Shown in pieces: positions 9,013-17,934 of a stretch of 64,000 bases of DNA. Source of the stretch: DATBJG01 sp963790545 (GTDB lineage Bacteria > Acidobacteriota > Vicinamibacteria > Vicinamibacterales > JAMQPK01); NCBI GenBank assembly GCA_963790545.1, contig CAWBPA010000015.1, positions 1 through 64,000 on the forward strand, written 5' to 3'. The position numbers were made by a program, and so were the translations under genes. The notes beneath the pieces were generated by a model, which saw only the letters and a list, made by a program, of their open reading frames with translations, ran no database searches and was not told where the DNA came from. Position 1 is the first letter of the stretch; every line of letters begins with the position of its first letter.

Positions 9013-9138
9013 TCACTCGGTCACCGAGGCGCAGCCGCTCTCCTACATGCGGAACGTGTTCACTGGCACGTCGAGGAGCGCGGCGAAATCTCGTTGCGAG
9101 AGATCTGTATTCCGGCGGAGCTGACGAAGCTCATTCAC
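9013..9138 (-). pseudogene. XRE-type helix-turn-helix remnant
   Basis: From a GTG at 9138 the minus strand reads VNELRQLRRNTDLSQRDFAALLDVPVNTFRM, then TAG (9043-9045), then ESGCASVTE and a stop. The pattern is a Cro/C1-type helix-turn-helix whose tryptophan codon (expected W-E-S-G-R) became a stop. It is clearly related to the remnant at 34155-34253 and more loosely to the N-terminal domain of the intact protein at 45900-46529. The rest of 8991-9249 holds no other gene. Confidence 0.6.
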
Positions 9139-9249
9139 AGCTTCACATTGCCATTCGCTCCTTCCTGGTGTGGAACGACGTGACGGGTACCTGCTGACAC
9201 ACAACGGGAGCCCGACATCGAAGGATAGCCCGGCTCTGCTCTCGTCAAC

Positions 9250-9278
9250 TTGACAGTGCTAAGGAGACGGTTTACAAA
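9250..9278 (+). promoter_or_regulatory. Candidate sigma-70-type promoter of the purine operon
   Basis: TTGACA at 9250-9255, a 17-base spacer and TACAAA at 9273-9278. The predicted start lies around 9285, only about five bases before the ATG at 9290, so the first transcript would be nearly leaderless. No convincing ribosome-binding site sits in between. Confidence 0.45.
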
Positions 9279-9289
9279 GCGGACGTCGC

Positions 9290-9808
9290 ATGACGCTTGC
9301 CGACGTCAACGGATTTGACAAAGAGCGCTTTGTCGAGGCGCTTGGATGGGTATTCGAGCACTCGCCCTGGGTCGCGGAACGCGCCTGGCGGCAGCGACCG
9401 TTCGCCACTCTCGACCACTTGCACGCGACGATGGTTGCCGAGGTGGCCGCCGCAACCGTGCAGGAACAGCTGGCGTTGCTGCAAGCTCATCCAGATCTGG
9501 GGGCGCGCGTCGGCCAGACGATGTCTGATGCTTCGATGCGCGAGCAAGCCGGTGCCGGTCTGGACACGCTGACCCCCGAGGAGCTCGATCGCCTGCGCCA
9601 GCTCGGCAGCGCGTATCGGAACAGGTTCGGTATCCCTTTCCTGTTCGCCGTGAAGGGCAGCGCGAAGCACGATGTTGTCAAGGCGCTCGAGGCGCGCCTG
9701 TGCGCGTCGCGCGACCAGGAACTGGCGGAGGCTCTGCGCCAGGTTCACCGAATCGCCAAGTTTCGCTTGGATGCCCTTCTTGGTGGCACGCAGTGGAGTG
9801 ACTCGTGA
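9290..9808 (+). CDS. uraD: 2-oxo-4-hydroxy-4-carboxy-5-ureidoimidazoline (OHCU) decarboxylase
   Basis: 172 residues, full length for the family. It converts OHCU to S-allantoin, the last step of urate oxidation. Motifs seen: FEHSPWVAERAW near the N-terminus, LLQAHPDLGARV with the catalytic-region histidine, QLGSAYRNRFGIPF and FLFAVKG. It is the first gene of a six-gene operon and overlaps the urate oxidase gene by four bases, which places two consecutive enzymes side by side. Confidence 0.93.
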   Translation: MTLADVNGFDKERFVEALGWVFEHSPWVAERAWRQRPFATLDHLHATMVAEVAAATVQEQLALLQAHPDLGARVGQTMSDASMREQAGAGLDTLTPEELDRLRQLGSAYRNRFGIPFLFAVKGSAKHDVVKALEARLCASRDQELAEALRQVHRIAKFRLDALLGGTQWSDS

Positions 9809-10659
9809 ACCATTTTGCGTCTGGCCCCAAACGCCACTACTACGGCAAGCGCGATGTCATCGTCTATCGTGTGAACCGCAATCTTCACACGCCGTCCAGT
9901 GCGAATCCCGTATTCGGGGCAAGCGTGATGATGTTGCTCTATGGAGAGGCGTTCTGGAATACCTACGCGACGGGTGACAACACGGGACTCATCGCGACAG
10001 ACTCGATCAAGAACTTCATCCAGCGCGAAACGATGATTTTCGAAGGGCATGATCTTGAAGGCTACTGTCGGTTTCTGGCGGAAAAATTCCTGGACAAGTA
10101 CTCTCAGGTCGAGGGCCTGCAGATTTCCGCAGATGAGATCCCTTTCGCCCGGCCTGCGGGGAGTGTGGCTCTCTTGCCATCCGGGCCAGAACAGGCGACG
10201 GCGCGCCTCGAGCTCGATCGCAGGGCGATTGTTGAAGTCGCGTCAGGTATCCGAGGTTTCCAGTTGGTTCGATTGACAGGCAGCGCCTTTTCGGGGTTCG
10301 TTCGCGACGAGTACACAACGCTGCCTGATTTGAAGAATCGACCCCTGAACATGGGACTTGATCTGGAATGGAGCTACTCGACGCCGTCTGAGGCGTTTAC
10401 GGGTGGCATTCTCGCGATCCGGGTCCGCGACATCGTGCGGCATGTTTTTGAGAGTTTCGAGTCCGCCAGCATCCAGCAGCTGATTTATGAGATGGGGACT
10501 CGACTTCTCACCGAGATACCGGCGATGGAGGCCGTGCATCTTGAAGCCAGCAATCGCACGTGGGATACGATCGCAGAGAAGAGCAGCAGCGAGCTGGGGG
10601 TCTATACGGACGCGCGACCTGCATTTGGCTGTCTGGGATTGACGTTGACGCGCGGCTAA
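9805..10659 (+). CDS. Urate oxidase (uricase)
   Basis: 284 residues, a usual length for cofactor-free uricase. It oxidises urate to 5-hydroxyisourate. The conserved N-terminal KRHYYGKRDVIVYRV, the active-site signature NTYATGDNTGLIATDSIKN and QLVRLTGSAFSGFVRDEYTTL are present, as is the C-terminal YEMGTRLLTEIPAMEAVHLE. The enzyme has two T-fold repeats, and both are complete. It overlaps uraD and precedes the hydroxyisourate hydrolase gene by 20 bases. Confidence 0.95.
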   Translation: MNHFASGPKRHYYGKRDVIVYRVNRNLHTPSSANPVFGASVMMLLYGEAFWNTYATGDNTGLIATDSIKNFIQRETMIFEGHDLEGYCRFLAEKFLDKYSQVEGLQISADEIPFARPAGSVALLPSGPEQATARLELDRRAIVEVASGIRGFQLVRLTGSAFSGFVRDEYTTLPDLKNRPLNMGLDLEWSYSTPSEAFTGGILAIRVRDIVRHVFESFESASIQQLIYEMGTRLLTEIPAMEAVHLEASNRTWDTIAEKSSSELGVYTDARPAFGCLGLTLTRG

Positions 10660-10679
10660 GGCCGCCGCTCCGGGTATCA

Positions 10680-11033
10680 ATGGGGAGAATCTCGACTCAC
10701 GTTCTCGATATCACGCGCGGCGCTCCCGCACAGGGAATCGCGGTCGAGCTCCATCTCGTCAAAGGCGTCGAGCGACGTTTGATAGCCGCCGTCACAACCA
10801 ACGCGGATGGCCGCACCGACGCGCCTCTCATTTCCGCCGACGCTCTCGAGACCGGCATTTACGAGATCTCGTTCTACGCCGCCGACTACTTTCATCGTCT
10901 GGGCTTTACGCTGAACGACCCGCCGTTTCTCGGCGTAATCGTGATTCGAATCGGCGTCGCCAGCTCGGCTGGCAATTATCACATTCCGCTCCTGGTCTCC
11001 CCCTACGCGTACAGCACCTACCGCGGGTCATGA
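10680..11033 (+). CDS. uraH: 5-hydroxyisourate hydrolase (transthyretin-like)
   Basis: 117 residues from the ATG at 10680. It hydrolyses 5-hydroxyisourate to OHCU, between the uricase and OHCU decarboxylase steps. Signature features are STHVLDITRGAPAQGI at the N-terminus with the catalytic histidine, the central arginine/histidine strand, and the C-terminal YHIPLLVSPYAYSTYRGS, which is the family hallmark tetrapeptide YRGS. The stop overlaps the start of the next gene by four bases. Confidence 0.96.
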   Translation: MGRISTHVLDITRGAPAQGIAVELHLVKGVERRLIAAVTTNADGRTDAPLISADALETGIYEISFYAADYFHRLGFTLNDPPFLGVIVIRIGVASSAGNYHIPLLVSPYAYSTYRGS

Positions 11034-12274
11034 CGTCAATCGAGCGGGGCACCGAGATCGTCCGCTGCTGCCGCGATTTGGCGAAATGTTCAGAGACCGC
11101 CGATGGGACGATGAGGACGTTTCTCTCGAAACCCATGCGCGAGGTCCACACCTATCTGGCAAAGCGTATGTCACGCGCCGGCATGACCGTTCGAGTCGAT
11201 GCCGTGGGGAATATCCGAGGTGTCTATCCACCGGCGCCGGGTGCTTCGACGGCGGCATCCGGTCGTCTTCTCATCGGCTCACATCTAGACTCTGTCCCAA
11301 ATGCTGGCGCCTTTGACGGCGTGCTTGGCGTCGTGCTCGCAGTCGCCATCGTCGAAGCCCTGCAGGGACGACGGTTTGCCTTCGGTATCGAGGTCGTCGG
11401 TTTCTCTGATGAGGAGGGAGTGCGGTTTGGCGAGCCGTTCCTCGGCAGCCGAGCCCTTACCGGCACCTTTGACTCGAGCATTCTCGATCGCAGGGATGAC
11501 GCGGGACGTTCGGTGCGCGACGCGATCCGCGACTTCGGTCTCGACCCGAACCGCATCCCCAGCGCCCAGGCAACGGACGATGCGCTTGGCTATCTCGAAT
11601 TCCATATCGAACAGGGGCCGATCCTCGACGATCTCAATCTCCCTCTTGCCATCGTCGACGTGATTTCTGGGCAGAGTCGCGCGGATGTCGCATTTGTGGG
11701 AATGGCAGGCCATGCGGGCACAACCCCGATGAAAAGGCGCAAAGACGCACTGGCGGGCGCGGCCGCGTGGATTGTCGAAGTGGAACGAGAAGCCACTAGC
11801 ACTCCAGGACTGGTGGCGACCGTCGGCAGGATTGAAGTCGCTCCCGGAGCGGGAAATGTGATTCCGGAGCGTTGCAGACTCTCACTCGACATTCGCCATC
11901 CTGCCGACCCCATGAGGAAGGCCGCCGTCGAGCGGCTCGCCAAAATCGCCGCCCACATTGCTTCTGGACGTGGGCTCGAGGTGATCTGGGAACCGCGTCT
12001 CGATCAGGGCTCCGTCGCGATGGATAGCGCAATGACCGCGATGCTCGATCGTTCGATCGCGCACGCAGGTTTTCAGTCGCATCGAATGGCGAGCGGCGCC
12101 GGTCACGACGCGATGATCCTTGCCGATCGCATGCCTGCAGGCATGGTGTTTCTGCGATCTCCGCAGGGCATCAGCCACCATCCTGCAGAGACCGTTCGCG
12201 AGGACGACGTCGAGGCGGCGCTCGAAACTGGTCTCAGGTTCCTCGACGAGCTCGCGAGTCTGAGGCGTGACTAG
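11030..12274 (+). CDS. allC: Allantoate amidohydrolase (M20-type zinc hydrolase)
   Basis: 414 residues. It removes ammonia and carbon dioxide from allantoate to give ureidoglycine. Metal ligands sit in IGSHLDSVPNAGAFDGVLG, VGFSDEEGVRFG and YLEFHIEQGP; the dimerisation domain has VGMAGHAGTTPMKRRKDAL, and the late histidine is in ASGAGHDAMI. N-carbamoyl amino acid hydrolases are close relatives, but the flanking allantoinase and urate genes favour allantoate. It overlaps allB by eight bases. Confidence 0.88.
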   Translation: MTSIERGTEIVRCCRDLAKCSETADGTMRTFLSKPMREVHTYLAKRMSRAGMTVRVDAVGNIRGVYPPAPGASTAASGRLLIGSHLDSVPNAGAFDGVLGVVLAVAIVEALQGRRFAFGIEVVGFSDEEGVRFGEPFLGSRALTGTFDSSILDRRDDAGRSVRDAIRDFGLDPNRIPSAQATDDALGYLEFHIEQGPILDDLNLPLAIVDVISGQSRADVAFVGMAGHAGTTPMKRRKDALAGAAAWIVEVEREATSTPGLVATVGRIEVAPGAGNVIPERCRLSLDIRHPADPMRKAAVERLAKIAAHIASGRGLEVIWEPRLDQGSVAMDSAMTAMLDRSIAHAGFQSHRMASGAGHDAMILADRMPAGMVFLRSPQGISHHPAETVREDDVEAALETGLRFLDELASLRRD

Positions 12275-13601
12275 CGTCATCGTTCGCGGAGGATCGTTGG
12301 TCGCTCCAGAAGGCGAGCATCTCGCTGACATCTACATCGAGGGTGAGCACATCGTCGAGATCGCGCCCGGCATGTCGCGGCCGGCGAAAGACGAAATCGA
12401 CGCCCGGGGTCTCTATGTGCTGCCGGGTGCGATTGACGTTCATCTTCATTTCAACGAGCCGGGACGAACCGAGTGGGAGGGCGCGGCAACCGGGAGTTGC
12501 GCGCTGGCCGCCGGAGGCGGGACGCTGTTTTTCGATATGCCGCTCAACTCGACGCCCTGCACCGTCAGCGCGAGCGAAGTCGATCGCAAGCGAGTGGCGC
12601 TGGAAGACGCGTCCATTACAGACTTCTGCCTGTGGGGCGGGCTGATTCCCGAGTCGGTCACGAGGATGGCTGAAATGGCCTCGGCTGGTGTCGTTGGGTT
12701 CAAGGCGTTCATGTGCGATTCCGGCCTGCCTGAGTTCCCGCGCGCCGATGAGCGGACCCTGCTCGAGGGGATGAAAGAAGCGGCGACGCTTGGGCTGCCT
12801 GTCGCCGTGCATGCCGAGAGCGACGAGATCATCCGTGGACTGTCGCGAGCGCTCACTGGCCGCGGCGCGCGGGATTTCCTGGCGTCGCGCCCCGTTGTCG
12901 CCGAATGCGAGGCTGTCGATCGAGCGCTCGCATTCGCGAAAGATACCGGCGTCAAGTTGCACATCGTCCATGTCAGCTCTGGTGCGGCTGTCGCCCTGGC
13001 TGCGGAAGCGCGTGCAACCGGCGTCGATGTGTCGATCGAAACATGCCCTCACTATTTGTTCTTCACCGAGCAGGATGTCGAACGTTTGGGCGTGATTGCC
13101 AAATGCGCACCGCCGTTGCGTCCGGACTTCGAGGACTTGTGGGGCGCGGTCGCCAGCGGGCAAGTCGACATCATTGCCTCCGATCACTCGCCAACCGAGC
13201 CGTCCATGAAGAAAGAGGGGGATTTTCGGGCTTCCTGGGGAGGCATCGCCGGCGTTCAGTCGACCCTGGCGGTCCTGTTGGATCGCGGATATCACGCCCG
13301 CAAGTTGCCGCTGGAGCGCATCGTGTCGCTCGTGGCGTCGAAGCCAGCCGAGCGCTTTCAGATCTCTCGGAAAGGCTCCCTCAGGGTGGGGTATGATGCC
13401 GATCTGATGTTGGTGGATCCCCACAGATCGTTTACCCTCAGAGCAAACCATCTCCAACAGCGACACAAGATGAGCCCGTATATCGGCTCTTCATTTCGCG
13501 GGACTGTTCGCCGGACCATCCGGCGCGGCAAAACCATCTTCGCCGACGGCCGGATCACGTCAACGACACGCGGAAAATTCATTCAGCCCCACCTTGTCTG
13601 A
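12267..13601 (+). CDS. allB: Allantoinase
   Basis: 444 residues. It opens the hydantoin ring of allantoin to allantoate. Amidohydrolase metal motifs are present: GAIDVHLHFNEPG, the carboxylated-lysine region GVVGFKAFMCDSG, AVHAESDE, LHIVHVSSG and IIASDHSPTEPS. It lies between allC and the DUF3830 gene with eight-base overlaps on both sides, so the operon runs uraD, uricase, uraH, allC, allB, DUF3830 in pathway-related order. Dihydropyrimidinase is a possible alternative on sequence alone; context makes allantoinase much more likely. Confidence 0.92.
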   Translation: MTSVIVRGGSLVAPEGEHLADIYIEGEHIVEIAPGMSRPAKDEIDARGLYVLPGAIDVHLHFNEPGRTEWEGAATGSCALAAGGGTLFFDMPLNSTPCTVSASEVDRKRVALEDASITDFCLWGGLIPESVTRMAEMASAGVVGFKAFMCDSGLPEFPRADERTLLEGMKEAATLGLPVAVHAESDEIIRGLSRALTGRGARDFLASRPVVAECEAVDRALAFAKDTGVKLHIVHVSSGAAVALAAEARATGVDVSIETCPHYLFFTEQDVERLGVIAKCAPPLRPDFEDLWGAVASGQVDIIASDHSPTEPSMKKEGDFRASWGGIAGVQSTLAVLLDRGYHARKLPLERIVSLVASKPAERFQISRKGSLRVGYDADLMLVDPHRSFTLRANHLQQRHKMSPYIGSSFRGTVRRTIRRGKTIFADGRITSTTRGKFIQPHLV

Positions 13602-14010
13602 TCTTCTCATCACCGCCGGCCCCTTCACGTTCACCGCGCGCCTCGAAACCGCCAGAGCGCCATTGACGTGCGCCGCTTTCCTGAAGCTGCTGCCGTTCAG
13701 AGAAAAGCTGCTGCACGTTCGCTGGAGCGGCGAATCGACCTGGGTTCCACTCGGCGATCTTGCGCTCGACATTGCACCTGAGAACGCGACCACGTATCCG
13801 CTGCCTGGAGAGATCTTGCTGTATCCGGGCGGCGTCAGCGAAACGGAAGTCCTGATTCCTTATGGGCGAACGCATTTTGCTAGCAAGGCCGGGCCGCTCG
13901 CCGGCAATCATTTCCTGACCATCGTTTCAGGTGCTGAAAATCTTCCCGAGCTTGGAAGACTCGCTCTTTGGGAAGGCGCCCAGCCGATTCTGATCGAGTC
14001 GCACCAATGA
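13594..14010 (+). CDS. DUF3830 (cyclophilin-like) protein of the purine operon
   Basis: 138 residues from a TTG at 13594 overlapping allB. The sequence has PLTCAAFLKLLPFREKLLHVRWSGE, PGEILLYPGG and EVLIPYGRTHFASKAGPLAGNHF, matching the DUF3830 family with a cyclophilin-like barrel. Members are often encoded with hydantoin, pyrimidine or purine ring-opening enzymes but have no settled reaction. Position as last gene of a urate-to-ureidoglycine operon suggests a role after allantoate or in handling a labile intermediate. No gene for ureidoglycolate breakdown follows. Confidence 0.75.
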   Translation: MSDLLITAGPFTFTARLETARAPLTCAAFLKLLPFREKLLHVRWSGESTWVPLGDLALDIAPENATTYPLPGEILLYPGGVSETEVLIPYGRTHFASKAGPLAGNHFLTIVSGAENLPELGRLALWEGAQPILIESHQ

Positions 14011-14107
14011 TTCGCTGAGCCGGCAGTAAAGCGATCGTTCACACGAATCGCGTGAAACCCAGTGAGGTCATCGACCAACGCGTGACAACCCACCACCGCG
14101 TGGCTGG

Positions 14108-16741
14108 TTAGTCGCAACGAAGCGCCACGAGCGGATCGATCCTCGTGGCGCGAGACGCCGGCCCGTACATCGCGGCAAGCGATGTTGCCGCCAGGATGGC
14201 CGCCGCGCTCAGATACGTGATCGGATCGGTCGGCTCGATCTCGAACAGCAGACTCGTGAGATAGCGCGCCGCGAGAGCGGCGCCGAACAGGCCGCCAGCC
14301 ACGCCGACGAAGATCAGGGCGAGCCCGCGCCCGAACACCAACCATCGAATCTGGCCCGGGGTCGCGCCGAGCGCGACGCGAAGTCCGATCTCGGATGTCC
14401 GCTGAGTGACCGCGTAGGCCATCACGCCGAACACGCCGATGACGGCCAGGACGAGCGCGACGGCCGCGAACTCGCCGATGAGGAGCGCGCGGAACCGCGG
14501 CTGCGCGACGTTCTGCGCCGTCAAAGCCTCGAGCGTCGTGAATCTCACCGGCACGCCAGGCTCCCGCTCGCGCGCCTTGCGGCGGACGGTTTCGGCAAGC
14601 GCCATGGGATCGGTCGTGGTTCGAATGACGATGCTAAGGGTTGCGCCGTTGTACCCGTGCTGGAGGTACGGCATGTAGCACTCGGGCCGCGACTCCTGAG
14701 CCGGCCCAGCCTGTCGAACGTCGCCCACGACGCCGACGATCGTCATCGGCTCGTCGGTATCGAAGCCGCAGACGATCTGGTGTCCGCGGATGTCCCGGCC
14801 GGGAGAGGCTCGCCTCGCGAGCGTCTCGTTGACGATCGCGCTCATCGGCGCATCACGCACGTCGCGGTCGTCGAAGTCGCGGCCACGAACGATCGGAATG
14901 CCCAGCGCCGCGAACGTCCCAGGCGCAACGATTGACAGGACCGCACTCGGTCCTTTCGCCCGTTCACTCGCTTGCGGCACGTGATCGATCCAGTAGCCGC
15001 CGGTCGAATCCACGCGCCCCGGCGCCGCCATCGTGGCGCCGGCCGCCACCACGCCGGGCACTCGAGACATTTCCGCGATCAAATCGCGGAAGAACAACGA
15101 CGCATCCTCGCGCGGGTCCGACGTCGCGACCCTCGCGTCGACGACCAGGACGTTCTCCGGCCGGAAGCCGAGTGCGACGTTCTGGAGCGCCACGAAGCTC
15201 CTGATGAGCAGCGTGCCGCCGGTCAGCAGCACCAGCGCGATTGCGATCTGCACGACCACAAGCGCTTCGCGGACACGGCGCGTTCGCGTGCCCCCGACAG
15301 ATCGCGCTCCACTCTGTCGAAGACCGTGCTCCACCCTGACCTGTGAAGACTGGAAGGCCGGCGCGAGCGCGAGCAGCACGCTGGACATCAGCGACACGAC
15401 GAGCGTGAACAGGAGCACGCGTCGATCGATCGCAATTTCAGCGAGTCGAGGAACGTCGGCGGGAATGAACGCGACCAGCGCCCGCATGCCGGCAAACGCG
15501 AGCGCCAAACCGGCCGCGCCCGCGGCGAGCCCCAGCACCAGACCCTCCGCGAGCATCTGACGGACGATGCGCGCCCGGCTGGCGCCGAGCGCCGCCCGCA
15601 CGGTGATCTCGCGGATCCGGGCCGTCGCGCGCGCCAGGAGAAGCGTCGCCAGATTGGTGCACGCGAGGAGCAGAACGAGCCCGACGGCGCCAAAGAGGAC
15701 ATAGAGCATCTGCCGGACATTGCCCACCATCTGGTCGTGCAGTCGCGTGACGACGATCCGTCTTCCGACATTCGTGTCGGCATACTGCCGCTCGAGACGG
15801 CCGGCGATCGTCGTCATCTCCGACTGCGCCTGCTCCAGACTGATGCCGCTCTTCAGGCGCGCCGCCGCGCGAAAGTTGAGCGCGGATCGCCGAAGCGGGT
15901 TCTCGGTGGTTGGCGGAGGGATCCGGGCCCAGATCTCCGTATCCTCTGGAAACGTGAACCCGGCAGGGATGACGCCGCCGATCGGGAACGACCTGTTGAA
16001 AAGGCGGATCGTCCGACTGACGGCTTGATCGACTCCACCGAAATGACTCTGTGCGAACGAGTGGCTGACGACCAGGGCGGCAGGCTGCGGGTCGTTGACC
16101 TCGAACAGCCGGCCGGCCACCGGCTGCACGCCGAACGTCTTGAAAAAATCGCCCGAGACGGTGGCGACACGAGCGTATTCCGCGCGGTCTCCGGCGACGA
16201 CGGCCGCTGGCCGCGCCGCAAAGTATGTCATCGCCTCGAACGACGAGGCCTGGTCGCGCCAGTCGTAAAAGTCCGCGTCGGCAATCTGCCCGACGAGCGG
16301 CCCCGGTTCGTGGCCAACAAGCGACGTGGCGAGTGTGACGATGCGATCCGGATCGTGAAACGGGAGGGGCTTTAGCAGGATCGCGTTGACGACGCTGAAG
16401 ACCGCCGTGTTCGCGCCGATGCCGAGGGCGAGGACCGCCACGACGAGCAGCGCAAAGCCCCTGCCGTTCCGGGCCGCGCGCAGAGCGTAGACCACATCGC
16501 AGCGGAACGCATCGATCCAGGCGAACGATCGCGCGTCGCGGTGGCGGTCTTTGGCCTCCTCGACGCCACCGAACCGCCGCCGGGCGGCCGCCCGCGCCTG
16601 TTCGGGCGTCAGGCCTTGCCGCTCGAGATCGTCCTGGATCAACCGAAGATGCGAATTCACCTCTCGCGCGAGATCAGGCTCCGCCCCGAAAGGACGGAGC
16701 GCATTGCGCAGCCGCAACAGGAAGCGTCGGAGTGGAGCCAT
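14108..16741 (-). CDS. ADOP-type ABC transporter permease (MacB/FtsX duplicated)
   Basis: 877 residues. A soluble N-terminal segment of about 90 residues with a helical region (REVNSHLRLIQDDLERQGLT) is followed by MacB-like core: first transmembrane segment near FALLVVAVLALGIGANTAVFS, a large periplasmic domain, an FtsX permease domain (RIREITVRAALGASRARI), a second periplasmic domain and a second FtsX domain ending RTSEIGLRVALGATPGQIRW. This is the acidobacterial duplicated orphan permease layout, normally without an ATPase next to it, as here. It abuts the PadR gene with no spacing, as is usual for the family. The exported substrate is unknown. Confidence 0.93.
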   Translation of the reverse strand: MAPLRRFLLRLRNALRPFGAEPDLAREVNSHLRLIQDDLERQGLTPEQARAAARRRFGGVEEAKDRHRDARSFAWIDAFRCDVVYALRAARNGRGFALLVVAVLALGIGANTAVFSVVNAILLKPLPFHDPDRIVTLATSLVGHEPGPLVGQIADADFYDWRDQASSFEAMTYFAARPAAVVAGDRAEYARVATVSGDFFKTFGVQPVAGRLFEVNDPQPAALVVSHSFAQSHFGGVDQAVSRTIRLFNRSFPIGGVIPAGFTFPEDTEIWARIPPPTTENPLRRSALNFRAAARLKSGISLEQAQSEMTTIAGRLERQYADTNVGRRIVVTRLHDQMVGNVRQMLYVLFGAVGLVLLLACTNLATLLLARATARIREITVRAALGASRARIVRQMLAEGLVLGLAAGAAGLALAFAGMRALVAFIPADVPRLAEIAIDRRVLLFTLVVSLMSSVLLALAPAFQSSQVRVEHGLRQSGARSVGGTRTRRVREALVVVQIAIALVLLTGGTLLIRSFVALQNVALGFRPENVLVVDARVATSDPREDASLFFRDLIAEMSRVPGVVAAGATMAAPGRVDSTGGYWIDHVPQASERAKGPSAVLSIVAPGTFAALGIPIVRGRDFDDRDVRDAPMSAIVNETLARRASPGRDIRGHQIVCGFDTDEPMTIVGVVGDVRQAGPAQESRPECYMPYLQHGYNGATLSIVIRTTTDPMALAETVRRKAREREPGVPVRFTTLEALTAQNVAQPRFRALLIGEFAAVALVLAVIGVFGVMAYAVTQRTSEIGLRVALGATPGQIRWLVFGRGLALIFVGVAGGLFGAALAARYLTSLLFEIEPTDPITYLSAAAILAATSLAAMYGPASRATRIDPLVALRCD

Positions 16742-17089
16742 CTATCCCTCGCCCAGAAGGAGCTTGTCGACGAGCCCGGCGAGGCGCCGCCACCGCTCCG
16801 CCTGTTTGACGAGCGCGCGGTCGCCGGATCTCGTCACGGCATAGTATTTGGCGTCGCGGTTGTGTTCCGTCTTCCGCCAGGCCCCCTTGATCCACCCCTT
16901 CTGCTCGAGGCGGACGAGCGCCGGGTACAGGGTGCCTTGATTGAGCGTCAGGGGGTGGTCGGCCACCTGCTCGAGGCGCGCCGCGAGCGCGTACGCGTGC
17001 AGGGGGCCCATGGTCGCCAGCGCGCGCAGCACGATCAGGTCCAGCGTCCCCTGGAGCAGCGCCACCTCGTTCGGTCTTTTACTAGACAT
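16742..17089 (-). CDS. PadR-family transcriptional regulator
   Basis: 115 residues. Winged-helix motif LLQGTLDLIVLRALATMGPLHAYALAARLE and NQGTLYPALVRLEQKGWI are diagnostic of PadR. Its stop codon directly precedes the permease start, so the two are co-transcribed and the regulator probably represses its own operon. It ends in a short helix (DRALVKQAERWRRLAGLVDKL), as in the subgroup-2 proteins that pair with ADOP permeases. Confidence 0.94.
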   Translation of the reverse strand: MSSKRPNEVALLQGTLDLIVLRALATMGPLHAYALAARLEQVADHPLTLNQGTLYPALVRLEQKGWIKGAWRKTEHNRDAKYYAVTRSGDRALVKQAERWRRLAGLVDKLLLGEG

Positions 17090-17104
17090 CCAAGTGATTC
17101 TGGC

Positions 17105-17582
17105 GAGCGCTACCTTCCCATGCCTTCCACTAAGTTGTCAAGTGGAGCGGATCCGCTTGTCGTCGGCTTCCGAGAAGAACCGTGAGTTCGCAGGACCGAG
17201 AGAATCCTCGGCCGCTAGTTGACGATGTAGCCGACTGGTGGCAGGTCGTGCGAGGCCAAAGCGTGGGTCCGCCCACAGGTTGAACATGACATCCCGAGTA
17301 TCGCGGATTGCTGGCCCGCCACAAGTTGTTCAATTCCGCCTTCAGCGTCCGCGCCCGGCCGACGATGGCTTCTGGGTGAGAACTGCGAAGAGTATTTCAG
17401 TTGGTAGGTTCCGACCGGTCGCCGTGAACGGCGCAATTGTCGCCGAATTTCGCAGACACATTCGGCGACTCGCGAATTCTTTAGGAAAAAGCGCGCCCGG
17501 CCCTTCGACTTCGCTCAGGACCTCGGCATGACGGTGGCTCGCCATGAGCGAGCCTCCGCTGACACTCAGGCGAGTCGAATGG
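17105..17582. other. Gene-free stretch with repeat pieces before the 17.6-kb tRNA
   Basis: No convincing gene. It holds TAGGTTCCGACCGGTC (17405-17420), repeated at 27537-27552; AATTCTTTAGGAAA (17475-17488), repeated at 34487-34500 beside the second tRNA copy; a GCGCGCCCGG (17491-17500) that matches the tRNA 3' end; and CCTTCGACTTCGCTCAGGA (17502-17520), which looks like a dispersed repeat arm inserted between that 3' end and the tRNA. Confidence 0.5.
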
Positions 17583-17656
17583 GGCGCCCGGCAGGACTCG
17601 AACCTGCGGCCCCCGGCTTAGAAGCTCGGTGCTTTATCCCACTGAGCTACGGGCGC
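17583..17656 (-). tRNA. tRNA-Arg(UCU)-like, hybrid and probably non-functional (copy 1)
   Basis: Seventy-four bases with acceptor, D-loop, anticodon TCT and T-arm. From the anticodon loop (CTTCTAAGCCGGGGG) through the T-stem it is identical to the good copy at 46754-46827. The 5' side of the anticodon stem is CCGAG, which cannot fully pair with the 3' side GCCGG (two mismatches). The discriminator base also differs. It reads as a 5' half from one tRNA-Arg joined to the 3' half of another. Confidence 0.7.
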
Positions 17657-17682
17657 GCGGAGCGCTGGGTAAACGCTAGCGA

Positions 17683-17844
17683 CTACTCGTTATCTATCGG
17701 TGGCGTGGCCGAGGCTAGCTTCGCCGCATGCGCCGCCTGCTTCTCTTTGCGTGCCATGTTCCGCGTCTGCCACGACTTGCTTTCGGTCTTCGGCTTCGGC
17801 TTGAGCTTCTTGCGCGACTCACGAGTCTGTGGTGTTTTTGCCAT
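17683..17844 (-). CDS. Small lysine-rich protein, 53 residues
   Basis: Starts MAKTPQTRESRKKLKPKP and continues with RNMARKEKQAAHAAKLA; 15 of 53 residues are lysine or arginine clusters and there is no hydrophobic segment. An AGAGGA five bases before the ATG is a good ribosome-binding site, which with the clean composition supports a real gene. I do not recognise the family. A nucleic-acid-binding or ribosome-associated role is possible on charge alone. It lies 27 bases from the tRNA-like sequence. Confidence 0.6.
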   Translation of the reverse strand: MAKTPQTRESRKKLKPKPKTESKSWQTRNMARKEKQAAHAAKLASATPPIDNE

Positions 17845-17934
17845 GGATCCTCTTTCAGGGCTATTTGTCAGGCACGCGGGTGTGCGCGAGGTGCCTACAG
17901 TGTAGTCGTTCTGCCGGTGGGGCGGCGCATAGCT

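Noticed and set aside
12234..13466. Minus-strand frame of 410 codons opposite allantoinase
   Set aside because: Rich in Arg, Gly, His and Gln as typical for an antisense shadow; allantoinase on the plus strand has all its metal motifs.
1..14010. Assigning the 1-2130 molybdenum hydroxylase as the xanthine dehydrogenase of the urate operon
   Set aside because: The subunits are of the PaoABC aldehyde-oxidoreductase branch, are 7 kb away on the other strand and the catalytic residues are outside the window; a functional link is not supported.
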